DNA of 64,000 nucleotides, taken from positions 64,185,737 to 64,249,736 of the forward strand of contig CM036170.1 of the NCBI GenBank assembly GCA_020631735.1. The letters run 5' to 3'. The position numbers were made by a program, and so were the translations under genes. This document shows, piece by piece, positions 21,041 through 31,949 of the stretch; positions within the stretch are counted from its first letter, which is position 1; each line of letters starts with the position of its first letter. This stretch comes from Saccharum officinarum (lineage: Eukaryota > Streptophyta > Magnoliopsida > Poales > Poaceae). The notes beneath the pieces were generated by a model. The model did not search any database. It saw only the letters and a program-made list of their open reading frames with translations, and had not been told where the DNA came from.

Positions 21041-21580
21041 CTGAAACTATACGCAGAGCTCTTGACCTTGGAGTCAGTGTAAAAATTATTACAGGTGCCT
21101 CTTTTTACGCACTATTTAATATCTGCTAAATGGCAAGGAGTTGCTTAATTTATAGAGTTAGAACTGATGCGCATATCCACTTGCTATCCTCAGTAGCTGG
21201 GAGCAGTTAATTAGAATTCTTTATTGTAATTGACCTAAAGTGGTAATTAGCATGTTAAACTATCAACTAGAGATTGCCATCTTTTTGCTTCATTTCCTCA
21301 GATCATTATGAATCCTTTCAAATCCTTTTCAGGTGATCAGTTGGCTATAGCTAAGGAGACTGGCCGGAGACTAGGAATGGGCACAAACATGTATCCTTCT
21401 TCATCATTGCTGGGTGACAAAAAAGAAGGTGACATTGCAGTTCTACCAGTGGACGAGTTGATTGAACAAGCGGATAGGTTTGCTGGAGTTTTCCTAGGTG
21501 ACAATTAACTATCTATTTGTATCATGGTGTTTCTTGCTCTAACTTGTTTCGTTTCACAGAGCACAAATATGAGATTGTTG
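21041..21580 (+). CDS. Captured plasma-membrane H+-ATPase (P3A) fragment in Pack-MULE
   Basis: Plasma-membrane H+-ATPases pump protons out of plant cells. Three exons are visible: 21041-21094 ([17 protein letters not shown]), 21333-21497 ([20 protein letters not shown], then [20 protein letters not shown] and ADRFAGVF) and 21560-21580 (EHKYEIV). All junctions are GT-AG and the phases fit, so the spliced frame stays open across them. The captured part is the cytoplasmic P/N-domain stretch with the TGDQ motif; the phosphorylated DKTG aspartate, the GDGVNDAP loop and all membrane helices are missing, so no pump can result. The match stops at 21580, where unrelated tandemly repeated DNA begins; read unspliced, the middle exon ends at a TAA in its intron. 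It is near-identical to genuine pumps, so capture looks fairly recent. Confidence 0.88.
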
Positions 21581-21705
21581 TGATTTGTGAACATGTTGTG
21601 TGACCTTGTTTATGTGAGAACTAAAACTATGGTGGATTTGTGAACATGTCGTGTGACCTCGTTTATGTGAGAACTGAAACTATGGTGAATTTGTGAACTA
21701 TGCAT
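21580..21705. repeat. Short tandem duplication, ~62-bp unit
   Basis: The word gatttgtgaacatgttgtgt with its continuation through tatgtgagaactaaaactat is repeated with few changes at about 21638, followed by a partial third start. It begins exactly where H+-ATPase homology ends. Confidence 0.8.
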
Positions 21706-21741
21706 TTGTGAAATATATGTGGCTGAATGTGATAATATACT

Positions 21742-21744
<3 letters not shown>

Positions 21745-21794
<50 letters not shown>
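21745..21794. repeat. (TA)n microsatellite
   Basis: About 25 uninterrupted TA units inside the Pack-MULE, just before its right inverted repeat. Confidence 0.95.
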
Positions 21795-21797
<3 letters not shown>

Positions 21798-22029
21798 GCT
21801 GTCAAAATATACAATAAATACATAAAGCTTTGTTTTTTATTTTATTTTTCTCAAGGGTAAAATGGTCTTTTTGCTGAAAAGTTAACACCGTTAGGGGTGA
21901 AAACTAACAAAAGGCCATTTTCCAAAGGAACTTTGGTTTTGAGGCCAAATTGCTAAGTTCAAAAAAAGGGCCAGTTTCCTAAACGCAATTGGTTTTGAGG
22001 CCATTTTCATAATTCTCTCATTAATAAAA

Positions 22030-22190
22030 GGGCAGACCTGGTGCAGTTGGTGAGTGCTAGCTCGCCCACTTAACTTATTTTATTACTGAGTTACTTGGTT
22101 ACGTATGCCAGTACAATTTCTGAAAAAGCCTGAAAGAGCTGCCCAAGTCCTTGGTTGGTTCCATTATATTTGTTTCCAAATTCCAACATG
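22030..22190. other. Short stretch with a SINE-like A-box word
   Basis: Right after the Pack-MULE target duplication, gggcagacctggtgcagttg followed by gtgagtgctagc fits the tRNA-type internal promoter A-box consensus. No B box was found, so at most this is a truncated SINE start. The rest is unremarkable. Confidence 0.25.
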
Positions 22191-22337
22191 TTTTTTTTTT
22201 TGAACGCAATGGCAGGAGCTCTGCCTTTCAATTAAGATGGGAAAAAGAGAGTTTATGTACAAACGAGGAAAGGGGTTAGTGGGGTTTAGGCCCCCGAAGC
22301 AAAGAAAAGGGAACCACAGAGGAACACTCTTAAAATG

Positions 22338-25300
22338 CTAAGCGTGAGCGAAAGCTCTCTTCCTTTGCTCAATGTCTTCCTTGATTCTTGCAGCCACCTG
22401 TAGCCCCGTCTCTGAGGTGTTGTTGAAAATTCTCCTGTTACGCTCCTTCCAAATGTTCCAAAAGGTGTAAATCACTATCCCATTGAGCCGTCTTCGTTCT
22501 GTAGCTGGCACCTTTCTTGCTGTCTCTTCCCACCATGCTTTGATATGCATGGGGTCGGCCTGAGCCTGTGACCGTGGCTCAGGGAGGTTGAGGTTCTCCC
22601 AAGAGATGACTAGGCTCCAAACCTCTTTAGCAAAGGGGCAACACAAACAGAGGTGCAGACCGGTTTCTAAGGGACCATTGCAAAGGACACAATGTTCATG
22701 ATATGGCCATCCTCTTTTCTGTAGATTATGCGCTGTAAGAATCTTGTCTTGCAGCAGAATCCATGCAAAGATTTTGCATTTGTTCTCCACTTGCGCTCTC
22801 CAAATTAGATCGCTTCGGAGTAGAGCGAAAGAGCCTTTAAATTGGATCCGATATGCTGAACGGGTGGAATAAACCCCTTCCGGGGTCCATTTCCAAGCGA
22901 TGGAGTCTCTGACGCCTTGCTGGAGGTGCACGTCCTGAATCCTTACCCATAGAGAGATGAATTCTTCAATGTGGACAGCCGAGGTGATTCTTCCCCTTAG
23001 CGAGCGTATCCAGTTATTATTCTGTAGTTCATGTTGTACTGTTCTGTTCTTTCTGGAAGCAAGCTGAAATAAGTTAGGGGCCAGATATCTGGGAGCCTCT
23101 CCCTGAAGCCAATTGTGGTGCCAGAAGTGTGCCTTTGCGCCATCCCCCAATGTTATTGTGATTGATGAGTTGAAGAGGAGGCGGTCGCCATCACTGCAAG
23201 GGAGTTCAGATCCAATCCACGGTTTTGATTCCTCCACCCATTCTTGCCATAGCCAACGCAGGCGTAGAGCTCTTCCAAATCTGTCCAGGTCAGGCACCCC
23301 TAAGCCCCCGAGATCTTTTGGTCTGGTAACTGTGGGCCAGTTAACCAGGCAGTGTCCACCATTGGTGTTCTCCTCCCCTTTCCATAAGAATGATCTCCTA
23401 ATTTTATCAATTTTCCTCCTTGCCCAAGCAGCCAAGGGAAACACTGTGAGGTGGTAGGTTGGCATTGAGGAGAGGACCGAACTGACCAAAGTGAGGCGCC
23501 CAGCCTTGTTTAGCCATCGTCCTTTCCATTTCGGTAGCCTTTGTCCAATGCGCTCGATGAGAGGCTGAACGTGAACCTTTTGGAGCGATCTGGTGTGAAG
23601 TTGCAGGCCCAGATACTTGCATGGGAAGGCGCCTCTACTACCAGTGAAGGGCGATAAGACGTGATCTAGGTCCACATTTTCACATCTGATTGGATGTATA
23701 GTGCTCTTTTGCAAATTTATGTGGAGCCCCGAGAAGGTACCGAACGCTGTAAGGATCATATTAACAGCTTCCACGTCTTCTTTGATGGGGTTAATGAATA
23801 TAGCCGCATCATCCGCATACATGGATGTTCTCCATTTTGCTGCTGTGAGGGGTAGCGGGGTGAGGATCCTTTGCTGAGTTGCTAGATCAAGCAAACGCTG
23901 GAGCGGGTCCATGGCCAAAATGAAGAGCATGGGTGATAGAGGGTCCCCTTGGCGGACACCTCTAGCATGGGTGAAACTGGGGCCTTGTCTTCCATTCATT
24001 AGTGCAGTCGAGGAGGCTGTACGGAAAAGGATGGAGATCCATTCACGCCAGCGGGATCCAAAGCCCAGGGCTTGAAGGGTCTCAAGCAAGTATCCCCAAT
24101 TTACCGTGTCAAAAGCTTTGTGGATATCCAATTTCATGAACAAGGCCGGCGTCTTTTGTTTATGCAACTTCCGTACAGTTCCCTGAACATAAAGAAAGTT
24201 ATCATGAATGCTTCTTCTCTTTATGAATGCACTTTGGCAATTGGAGACCAGGGAATTCAGGCGAGGGGCGAGTCTGTTAGCAAGCAATTTGGAGAAGATC
24301 TTTGCAATGCTGTGGATGAGGCTGATAGGTCTGAAGTCTGTTACCCTCAAAGCTTCCGCTTTTTTTGGGAGCAGGACGATGCATGCCGAGTTTAACCATT
24401 CAAACCCCTGGGCGTTCAACGAGAACAGGCTATTCATGGCTGCCATGACATCGTCGCTGATAGTTTCCCAACATGCTTTGAAGAAGGCGCCGGTGAAACC
24501 GTCAGGACCTGGAGCTTTGTCGGGAGGCATAGAGTTTATGGTATTTTGGACTTCTTCCTAGGAGAAAGGCATGTCGAGGTCGGAGAGATTCTGCGGGGTG
24601 TAGCCAAGGGATTGCCAATTGATGGTTGTTGACCTGGAAACCACAGAGCCTATGTGGTTGTTGAAATAATCCCGGATCACCTTTTCTTTTTCGTCATGAG
24701 CAATTGCAATCCCTTCTTCCGTGTGTAAACAGTGTATATAGTTCTTCCTCCGACGCGCACTAGCTCTCATGTGGAAGAATTTTGTGTTGGCATCTCCACA
24801 ACGGATGTAGGTGAGCCTCGATCTTTGCCTGATTCTTGTTTTTTCGATGGCCGCTAGCCCCATGCTGCGAGCTTTTAGGCGCCGACATAAGTCAAGCTCT
24901 TGCTCTGTGAGCAGCCTGTGCTCTTGCGCTGCTTCTAATTGTAGCAAGACTTCTTTCACTATAGCTAGTTGCAGCTTAGTGTCACCAATTTTTTCTTTTT
25001 TCCACCGCTTGATTCCTTTCGCGACACGCGCCAATTTGATGTGTAATCGTTTCATTGGAAGAGCCGAGCTGACTGGTCTATTCCAAATGTCCTGTACAAG
25101 TTCCTGGAAGCCTTCCATGTCGGTCCAGAAGTTTTCGAATCGGAAGGACGTATTAGGATGGTGGTCCAAGTCTCCTTGCAGCAACAGGGGGGTGTGGTCT
25201 GACATGAGCGACGGTAGGGAATGTAAGAAGCAAGCAGGAAAGGTCAGCTCCCATTCAGGGGTGCACAAGAACCTGTCAATTCTAGTGAGTGTAGGGTTAT

Positions 25301-25889
25301 CCTGTTGATTGCTCCAGGTAAATCGGCGTCCATTCAGCTTGATTTCTTTGAGGTGTAGATGATTGATCGCCGCCCTAAATGCGCCCATCAGTCGCCGGTT
25401 AAGGTTGGAGTTGTTTTTATCTTCTTCCTGGTAGATGAGGTTGAAGTCTCCTAGGATGAGCCACCTGTTGTGCTCCGGTGGGGGAGGAATGTTTTTCAAT
25501 TCTTGGAGGAACTGGAGCTTGGCCGCGTCCCCCTGAGGTCCATAGACAACCGTGATCTTCCATTTTATTCTGTCCGCCCTCATGGTGATTTCTGCAGTTA
25601 TCGTGCTCGCAGTTAAAACAACTGCGGAGAGGTCGAAAAAGTCCTCATTCACTGCAAGTAGGATGCCACCCCGGGTCTGCACAGCCGGTAGCACAGCATA
25701 GGAGTTGGCAAATTTTGCTCCTACTGTACGGAGCACCACATTCTGATCAAGAAGTTGCAACTTCGTTTCTTGCAAGCACACAATGGTGGCGCCGGTGCTT
25801 CTAACTAATTCATACACCGAGTCTTGGCGCGCGCCGTCATTTAGGCCCCTAACGTTCCAATTAAGAATCTGACAATTATGTTGTGCCAT
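22338..25889 (-). pseudogene. LINE ORF2: apurinic-type endonuclease + reverse transcriptase + zf-RVT
   Basis: This protein nicks the target DNA and copies the element RNA into it. From MAQHNC at 25889 the frame runs through an endonuclease domain (motifs LNWNVRGLND, CLQETK, LGDFN, SDHTP), then PDKAPGPDGFTGAFF, the catalytic MYADDAAIF of reverse transcriptase, and near the C-terminus the zf-RVT cysteine block (CVLCNGPLETGLHLCLCCPF). A single TAG at 24560-24558 splits it; the frame is otherwise open for about 1180 codons to 22338. Upstream in-frame codons extend to 26081 but precede the conserved endonuclease start, so I use 25889. With only one stop the copy is probably young, or decays slowly. 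Confidence 0.88.
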
Positions 25890-26249
25890 AAAAACAAAAA
25901 TTGAACCCCAGTGCCGAGTAGTCACATGAAGGCAGACAAGCTGAAGGCGAACAGGAGATATAGTATTGGGCGAGACATAATGCAGAAGTGTTTTGGCAAT
26001 GCCGAGCAAACTGAAGGCCACTGGCTGCCGGCAGTGAGGTACAAAGCAAAAGATTGCTGCTTGCAGACAGGATGCTACCATAAACTACTTGGATGCATCT
26101 TTCCTGGGCTTGCTGGGAAGGCGACTTTAGGCCCCTGGCTGTCGCCCCACCAAAACAAAAGGGCAGGAAGTGCAGGAATTTCATGTCGACCCTAGCTGCA
26201 GCGATCCTAGAAGACTGAATACTGCCTAACATTGAAACATTATGTAGCC

Positions 26250-29200
26250 CTTGAGGAAATCAGGCTTCTAAGCCTGTGCAGTGGGTGCTGCAGCTGCAGC
26301 GTCGACACCGCACAGAGCCGACAGCGCCCTGATCACAGCATCCGTGAGTGCCCCTTGAACAAGCTGAAGTAGTGCAGTAGAAGATCATCGGAGCTGACGT
26401 CTTCTCCGTCGAGGATTTCCAGCTTCTTGATGAGCACTTGGCGAGCTCTGGCCTGTGTGTCTCCCTTGGGCCAGCACCTTGAAGCAATACGCACACTTCT
26501 GCGCGTTGGAGCCATGGCCTTTTTGCGACGCTGTGGCGGGCTGGTTCGGCGCGTCGGGACCTGCAAGAGAGGTTGTGGCAGAGGCTGTGAGATCCCCGCG
26601 ATGAACTGAGACACTGGCAGGCTGTCATTGTTTGTAGTGTTATCAGCAGCAGCCACCTCTGCCTCGACGACAGCCTGAACTGGGCGTGGGACGCTGGGCC
26701 CCGTGACTCGGCGCCTGGAGTAGACGAACCCAGGACGGAAGCGCAGAACCTGCCCGCTCCCTGTCAGCTTCGGGCGCGTCGAGGTGCCTGCACGCGTTCG
26801 CCTGGAGTAGACTCGACCGGGGCAGAAGCGACGACCCGTGGGGAGGATGGAGCTTGCCTCCCTCTGGCAGGCCGCAGGGTCGAGGACGACACGGGGGGGA
26901 GCCTGCAGGACGGGCGAACGTGAGGGGGCGGAGAAGCTGACGGCGAGACGGACCTAGTGATGTTCTGGAGCGCGTCGGCCGATGGAGTAGCCGGTTCTCT
27001 GTGTGACGGGGCAGACGGTGGAGGCCACGTCTCTGACGAGTCCATAGATGGGGGCCGCCTCTCTGTATATACATGAATTGCACGCACCTTAGGAGGACTT
27101 GGCGAAGGATGGCGATTGTTGCTGACGCTGCCTCCAAGGTCCGGCGACTTGCAGCGCAGGCGTGGCTGCGGGGACTCCAAACGTGCCGTTCTGGGGCGTG
27201 GCTCCGAGCGTGCCAGCCTGTGGCGCCTGCGGTGCGGCGTCCTTTCCCTGCTCCGGCCACGCATGGGAGGACGACGAGGGGCCTGAGTCAGGCGAACAGC
27301 CCCTGTCAGGCGGACGGTGTCCGTGACAAGCCGGCGAGGAGTCTCCGAAGCATGACGTTCCAGGAGAAGTTCCGAGCTTTCGGTGCCCGCAGCGTCGGTG
27401 CGAAGTAGAGGGCGTCGACGGCCTCCGTGGTCGGGGCTTCGGTGCCGACGGCTGCCACGCCTGGATTCGGAACGCTCGCGTTCACGCTCCCCGGGTGCCC
27501 GCGACAAGCTCCGGAGTAGGCGTGAACTCCAGGTGTCGTCCCGATGCCCGCGGCGCCCCCGGCGATCGTCGTCGTCATCGTCGTCCCGGCGGTTGCTGCT
27601 GCGGACCTCGGAGGGTGGTGGGTCGAGGCGGTCGCGCGGCGCCCTTTCACCATCAACGACCCCATAGCGCCAAGTGTACGCACGGGGAGGGGTGCGTCCA
27701 TGTGCGCCTGGCGGGTCCTCCACCAGGTCAAGGTGCACCAGTACCCTGAAGGTGAGGCCGCGGCGCCCACGAGCAGGCGGACCGTTGTGGAATTCAGCCT
27801 TCCTGCAAGACAAGGTGAGCCAGGTTACCTTCGGGATGTCCGACGGGTTGTGCGTCCACGCCCAGAGGCAGAGCGCCCTGGTGTCCTCGCGGTCCAGAGA
27901 TGCCTGCTCGACGTAGTGGAGATCGCAGGATCTTGCAACAGCTCTTTTGGCAATGTTCTCGTTCCAGGCCTGCAGAGGGATGCCCTCCAAGCAAAGCCGG
28001 ACGTGGTACTTGAGGTCGCAGATGTCGCCGTGCGTGGCCAGTTGCCAGGGCCGGGTGTGGATGTCGAGGTTGCCGTAGGGGAACCTTCCCTGACCTGCAG
28101 CTTCGTCGCGTTGGTGGCGGTGCTTGAAGTCGCAGAAGAAGTCTTCGGGGAAGTGCTTGACGACGGTGACGTCCTCCGGGCGGACTGCAAACTGCTGGCA
28201 GATGGCCTTCTTGATGACCTCTGGTTCCACCTTCGGCCGGTCCTTCCCCAACCAGGCCACCATGCCGTGCATGGAGAGGCGGTTGAGCTCGTGGTCCATG
28301 TCTTCAGTGGAGAAGGCCACCGCTGCAGTGTCCTGGGGACGGTCAGCAGGGTCCCCAGGCATCGCCATCGCGGTCCTTCCCAAGGGGGGGAAGCTGTGGT
28401 CGTCAACTGGAGGAGGGGCTGTCGGGAGCTGGGGAGCTTTCTGCTTGGTTGAAGAAGCTCTGTCTCTGCATACTCTGCTTTTATGCCCCCAGCGGCCACA
28501 ACTGAGGCACCTCACAGGGTCCCTGCACGCTGCAGCGACATGGCCAGGGGAGAGGCAACGGAAGCATTTACCTCTCAATTGTCTCAGCAGGTCTTCGCTG
28601 TGGAGGGAGCGCGTCGAAGTGACCTTGGTAGTTGGGGGCCTTGAAGGTGGATTCTTGAACTCGGGGAGACGCCACCAGTACCTTGGGCGCACCTCGGACC
28701 ATCCGGCTTCCACTGCCGCTGACGAGGTGGTAGCTGGCGCGCATGAATGCGGCCTCTTGGCTTGCCGGTGTGCCCCGGAGTCAACCCAGAGCGACCCGTC
28801 TCGGGAAGGAAACGCGCCATCAATACGGTGCGCAGCGGCCGCGTGGTGAAGTGAATGCTCCGCGGCCAGTGCGCCGGAAGCAGGCGTTGCTGCAGAGGCG
28901 CTGAGGCAAGAACTTGCAGGCAAAATGCCAGTGGAGGAGTATCTCTTCTGTGGAGGGGCGATGAGGGGGGAGGCGAAGCTTACACGTTTCCTATGCCGAG
29001 AAACGCCGTCCGCCGGGCCCCTCGCGCAGGTTCCCAAGGTGCCATCGAGTAGAAATTTCGGCCCCACAACCATGGATTTGAGGAGTGGACGGCGGGGAGG
29101 TGAAGCGCAGGTCGCCGGACGTCCATGTTGCTGGGCGGGGTCGATCTGCAGCTGTGGGGGTCCGTTGGCTGAGGAACTTGGGTGCTTGGGATGGGCGCAG

Positions 29201-29289
29201 GGAGGGGAGCGAGCTGCGAGGGCTGGCGAGGAGGGGGAGTATGACATTTTGCGAAAACTGCTGATCTTTTGGATAGCGTGTTCTCTCAT
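26250..29289 (-). pseudogene. LINE ORF1: zinc-knuckle RNA-binding protein, frameshifted
   Basis: The main frame 29289-26764 (841 codons, probable start at MSYSPSSPAL) has two CX2CX4HX4C knuckles (CFRCLSPGHVAAAC, CLSCGRWGHKSRVC), then a region resembling the DUF4283-type RNA-binding part of grass LINE ORF1 proteins, then a long Arg/Ser/Asp low-complexity stretch (DDDDDDDRRGRRG). It packages the element RNA. Two other frames (26656-26333, and the one ending PTAQA near 26271) continue in family-like C-terminal sequence (ARARQVLIKKLEILDGEDVS; ALTDAVIRALSALCGVD), so at least two frameshifts lie between 26764 and 26340. It is just upstream of ORF2. Confidence 0.7.
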
Positions 29290-29734
29290 TTTTCCTGGAT
29301 GGACTTACATTTATTTCTAGAGGCAGTAGTTGTTTAAGAGCTTTTTTGTTTAATGATTTTATCATCGTATATGTATATGTTCTTGTGGCACAGGGTGTGC
29401 TGACAGGTACTTTGTTTGCAGAGCGTGATGCGCTCAGAAAAGATATTGAGCAATTATGTATGCAACAAGCCGGGCCTGGTTATGTTTCTGTTGCAACTCG
29501 AATGCTTAGTCAGAGGTGCTTCCATATCTAATTAATCTTCCATTTTTATTCACTGCTTAGTCAGGGCAACAGCTTTGGAACAGGATATTGGGAACCTCCA
29601 GACAAAGTTAGGCGGTTGCTTAAAAGAGAATCAAAATTTGCAGGAGGAAGTGAGGAACTTGCTGAAGCTTACCGAATTAAGGTGTGCTACTTTTTTCTCC
29701 CTACTGTTATTTATAGCAGCTTTATTTTTTCTGT

Positions 29735-29752
29735 TTTCTCATTCTTTCATTT
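29735..29752. repeat. Target site duplication of RTE LINE, left copy
   Basis: tttctcattctttcattt here is repeated exactly at 30888-30905, immediately after the TTG repeat of the LINE. Length is 16-18 bp, depending on how the T residues are assigned. Confidence 0.9.
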
Positions 29753-30852
29753 GGTGGGCCTTGGAAAAGCACAAAAGTCCCAACTAAGTACGTTACCCTC
29801 ATCAAGGATATGTACAGGGATGTGGTGACGTTTGTCCGAACATGTGATGACGACACCAATGATTTTCCAATTAAAATAGGACTGCATCAGGGGTCAGCTT
29901 TGAGCCCTTATTTATTTGCTTTGATGATGGATGAGGTCACAAGGGACATACAAGGTGATATCCCTTGGTGTATGCTCTTTGCTGATGATGTGGTGCTAGT
30001 TGACGACAGTAGGGCGGAGGTTAATAGGAAGTTAGAACTATGGAGGCACACGTTAGAGTCGAAAGGGTTCAGACTTAGTAGGACTAAGACCGAGTACATG
30101 AGGTGTGATTTTAGCGCGACTAGGCACGAGGAGGGAGACGTTAGCCTCGATGGGCAAGTGGTGGCCAAGAATGATACTTTTCGGTATTTAGGGTCGATGC
30201 TACAAAAGGATGGAGACATTGATGAAGATGTTAGGCATAGAATTTCAGCCGGCTGGTTGAAATGGCGTCAAGCTTCTGGCGTTCTCTGTGACAAAAGGGT
30301 GCCTCAGAAGCTGAAAGGTAAGTTCTATAGGACGGCGATTCGTCCGGCGATGTTATACGGTGCTGAGTGTTGGCCTACAAAAAGGCGACATGTCCATCAA
30401 TTGAGTGTAGCAGAGATGCGTATGTTGCGTTGGTGTTGTGGGCACACAAGGAGGGATAGAGTCTGGAACGACGATATTCGGGATAGGGTTGGGGTGGCAC
30501 CAATTGAGGAGAAATTGATTCAACATCAGTTGAGATGGTTTGGACATGTCCAACGGAGGCCTCCTGAGGCGCCGGTGCGTAGTGGAGTTCTAAAGCGGGC
30601 CGATAATGTAAAGAACGATAGAGGTCGACCTAAACTAACTTGGGACGAGTCCGTTAAGAGAGATCTTAAGGAGTGGAATATCTCCAAGGATTTAGCTATG
30701 GACAGGAGCGCTTGGAGATTGGCAATCAACGTGCCTGAACCGTGACCTCTTTTGGTCTTGTGCCCTTTATGTCCCTTTATGTGTCTCCCTGTTTCTCGTC
30801 TCTTTTGGGTTTCATCTCTAGCCTACCCCAACTTGCCTGGGACAAAAGGCTA

Positions 30853-30887
<35 letters not shown>
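29753..30887 (+). mobile_element. 5'-truncated RTE-clade LINE with TTG tail
   Basis: A 1135-bp insertion bounded by an 18-bp duplication. It contains the C-terminal part of an RTE reverse transcriptase and the characteristic 3' end ctaccccaacttgcctggga, caaaaggctatg, then (TTG)n at about 30853-30887. The 5' end is truncated within the reverse transcriptase domain, as is usual for target-primed reverse transcription. A second fragment of the same 3' end lies inverted at 45968-46015. Confidence 0.92.
29774..30745 (+). pseudogene. RTE LINE reverse transcriptase, C-terminal part
   Basis: Open frame of about 320 codons from 29774 (no stop upstream within the element) to TGA at 30743-30745. Reverse transcriptase motifs present: GLHQGSALSPYLF, the catalytic LFADDVVLVD, and the downstream thumb and C-terminal blocks (FRYLGSMLQKDGDID, MLYGAECWPTKRRHV, RWFGHVQRRP, GRPKLTWDESV). 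The endonuclease and the finger region are missing because of 5' truncation, so the product cannot mobilise the element. The frame is intact, which points to a fairly recent insertion. Confidence 0.9.
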
Positions 30888-30890
<3 letters not shown>

Positions 30891-30951
30891 CTCATTCTTT
30901 CATTTACTTAAATTTCAGAGCTAACTTGCTGAGTTACATGGTGCTGCACTA

Positions 30952-31940
30952 TCATAGGTTTCTTACTTTGACTTAAAATATGTGGCTATTTTATTTAAAT
31001 AAACTGTAGCTTTTAGCAGTAATGAACATTGCTAAGGGATGTGTGCTGATTTTGTTCTTCTCTATCTTTATATAGAGGAAAGAGTAATAGGGCATGAGCA
31101 TGTGGTTATTAGATGAAATTTGGTTTAGTGAGTAGGTCATCCCAGCAGAGAGCCATTTTCCATCTTAATCTTGGTCAGTACTCCTTACTGGACATTGCTT
31201 GCTGAGCACAAACTCAATTTCTTCATCGCTGATGCGGCAAGAAGCAGAGGCAACAAATGATACTCTGTATTAGATGTATTCAATGTAAAAAATGCAACTA
31301 TAATGAGTCTGGACTACTATAGGATGTGCTTATGCTTGAACCTGCCTGGATTAGAAGTTAGAACTTAGAAGTGTTTGATTTCAGTGAATGAAGCCAACTA
31401 ATAGTATATATTGAGTTAGAGATGTTCGGACCTCTTTCAAACATACATCTCAGATTTCCAGTGACGTCGAGAACAACCTTACTACCATGATTACAGGTAG
31501 GTGAAACCAGAATGTGTTTGAATCATAGGGAGAGGTAGTGTTTGGTGGTGAAGATGAAGACTGCCTTGGAGTGGCCGATGTAGAGGGTTTTATGTAACCC
31601 TGTGCAGCTTTTGAAGGGAGTGAAGTGCAACCATGTGAGCTATTAAGAAATAAGGTTTAGTGAACCAAAGGGGCAAAATTGTCCCTTCAGATTCCCTGCA
31701 GAGTTCCATATTCTTAAGACAGTATTATGAGTTTGTGCTGAAATGTGAATGATTGAACTGCCCATTATGAGTTCGGGAGGGGTCGTTCACCCTGCCGCCG
31801 CCACTGTCCCTGGATCCAGAGCGTTCGTGGAGGTGGAGGACGGATTCATGGGTGGCCACCGAATCGTGCAGTAGTACATTTGCAGATGCCGAATCAGTGG
31901 AAGCTTCCTTTCAAGTCCTCTCAGATCTCACTTCTGGAAG
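30952..31940. other. Stretch without recognised gene
   Basis: AT-rich, with only short open frames. It may be intron of the coiled-coil pseudogene or the upstream region of the ERO1 fragment. No transposon ends found. Confidence 0.4.
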
Positions 31941-31949
31941 CTTCCGCGC

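Larger units (their letters stand above)
20825..22019 (+). mobile_element. Pack-MULE with ~210-bp terminal inverted repeats
   Basis: The left terminus gagagaattatgaaaatggc (20825 to about 21039) and the right terminus (about 21811-22019) are inverted copies over roughly 210 bp with only a few mismatches and indels by eye. The element is flanked by the perfect 9-bp duplication ATTAATAAA (20816-20824 and 22020-22028), the hallmark of Mutator-like elements. Inside lie three exons of a plasma-membrane H+-ATPase with their introns, a short tandem duplication (21580-21700) and a TA microsatellite, but no transposase. Retained introns show capture at the DNA level. Confidence 0.92.
22191..29330 (-). 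mobile_element. L1-type non-LTR retrotransposon (LINE), near full length
   Basis: Read on the minus strand: ORF1 with nucleic-acid-binding zinc knuckles, ORF2 with endonuclease and reverse transcriptase, a short 3' untranslated part ending tgccattgcgttc, then a poly(A) tail (poly-T at 22191-22202 on +). The 5' end is placed near 29330, just upstream of ORF1 and just before an intron and exon of a host pseudogene. A target-site duplication could not be identified, so the 5' limit is approximate. One nonsense codon in ORF2 and frameshifts in ORF1 indicate an inactive copy. Confidence 0.85.
29394..30950 (+). pseudogene. Coiled-coil protein pseudogene, three exons, RTE LINE in intron
   Basis: Exons at 29394-29515 (FAERDALRKDIEQLCMQQAG, VSVATRMLSQR), 29565-29681 (LEQDIGNLQTKLGGCLKENQ, LAEAYRIK) and 30919-30950 (LAELHGAA) translate to heptad-rich coiled-coil sequence that I associate with an uncharacterised plant myosin-heavy-chain-like family; exact family not certain. 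Splice sites are GT-AG. Two lesions are visible: an 8-bp repeat (gaggaagt/gaggaa) at 29643-29657 shifts the frame in the second exon, and the third exon opens with AGC TAA where a Gln codon is expected. The intron between exons two and three holds a complete insertion of an RTE LINE. The N-terminal exons would lie upstream of the L1 LINE but were not recognised; the match ends after the third exon start. Confidence 0.65.

Noticed and set aside
22030..22070. Possible tRNA gene or intact SINE
   Set aside because: An A-box-like word is present but there is no B box, cloverleaf or tail.
27073..29320. Long plus-strand frames (for example 27544-28452 and 28124-28849)
   Set aside because: Mirror frames of LINE ORF1 on the minus strand; no family motifs in the plus-strand translations.
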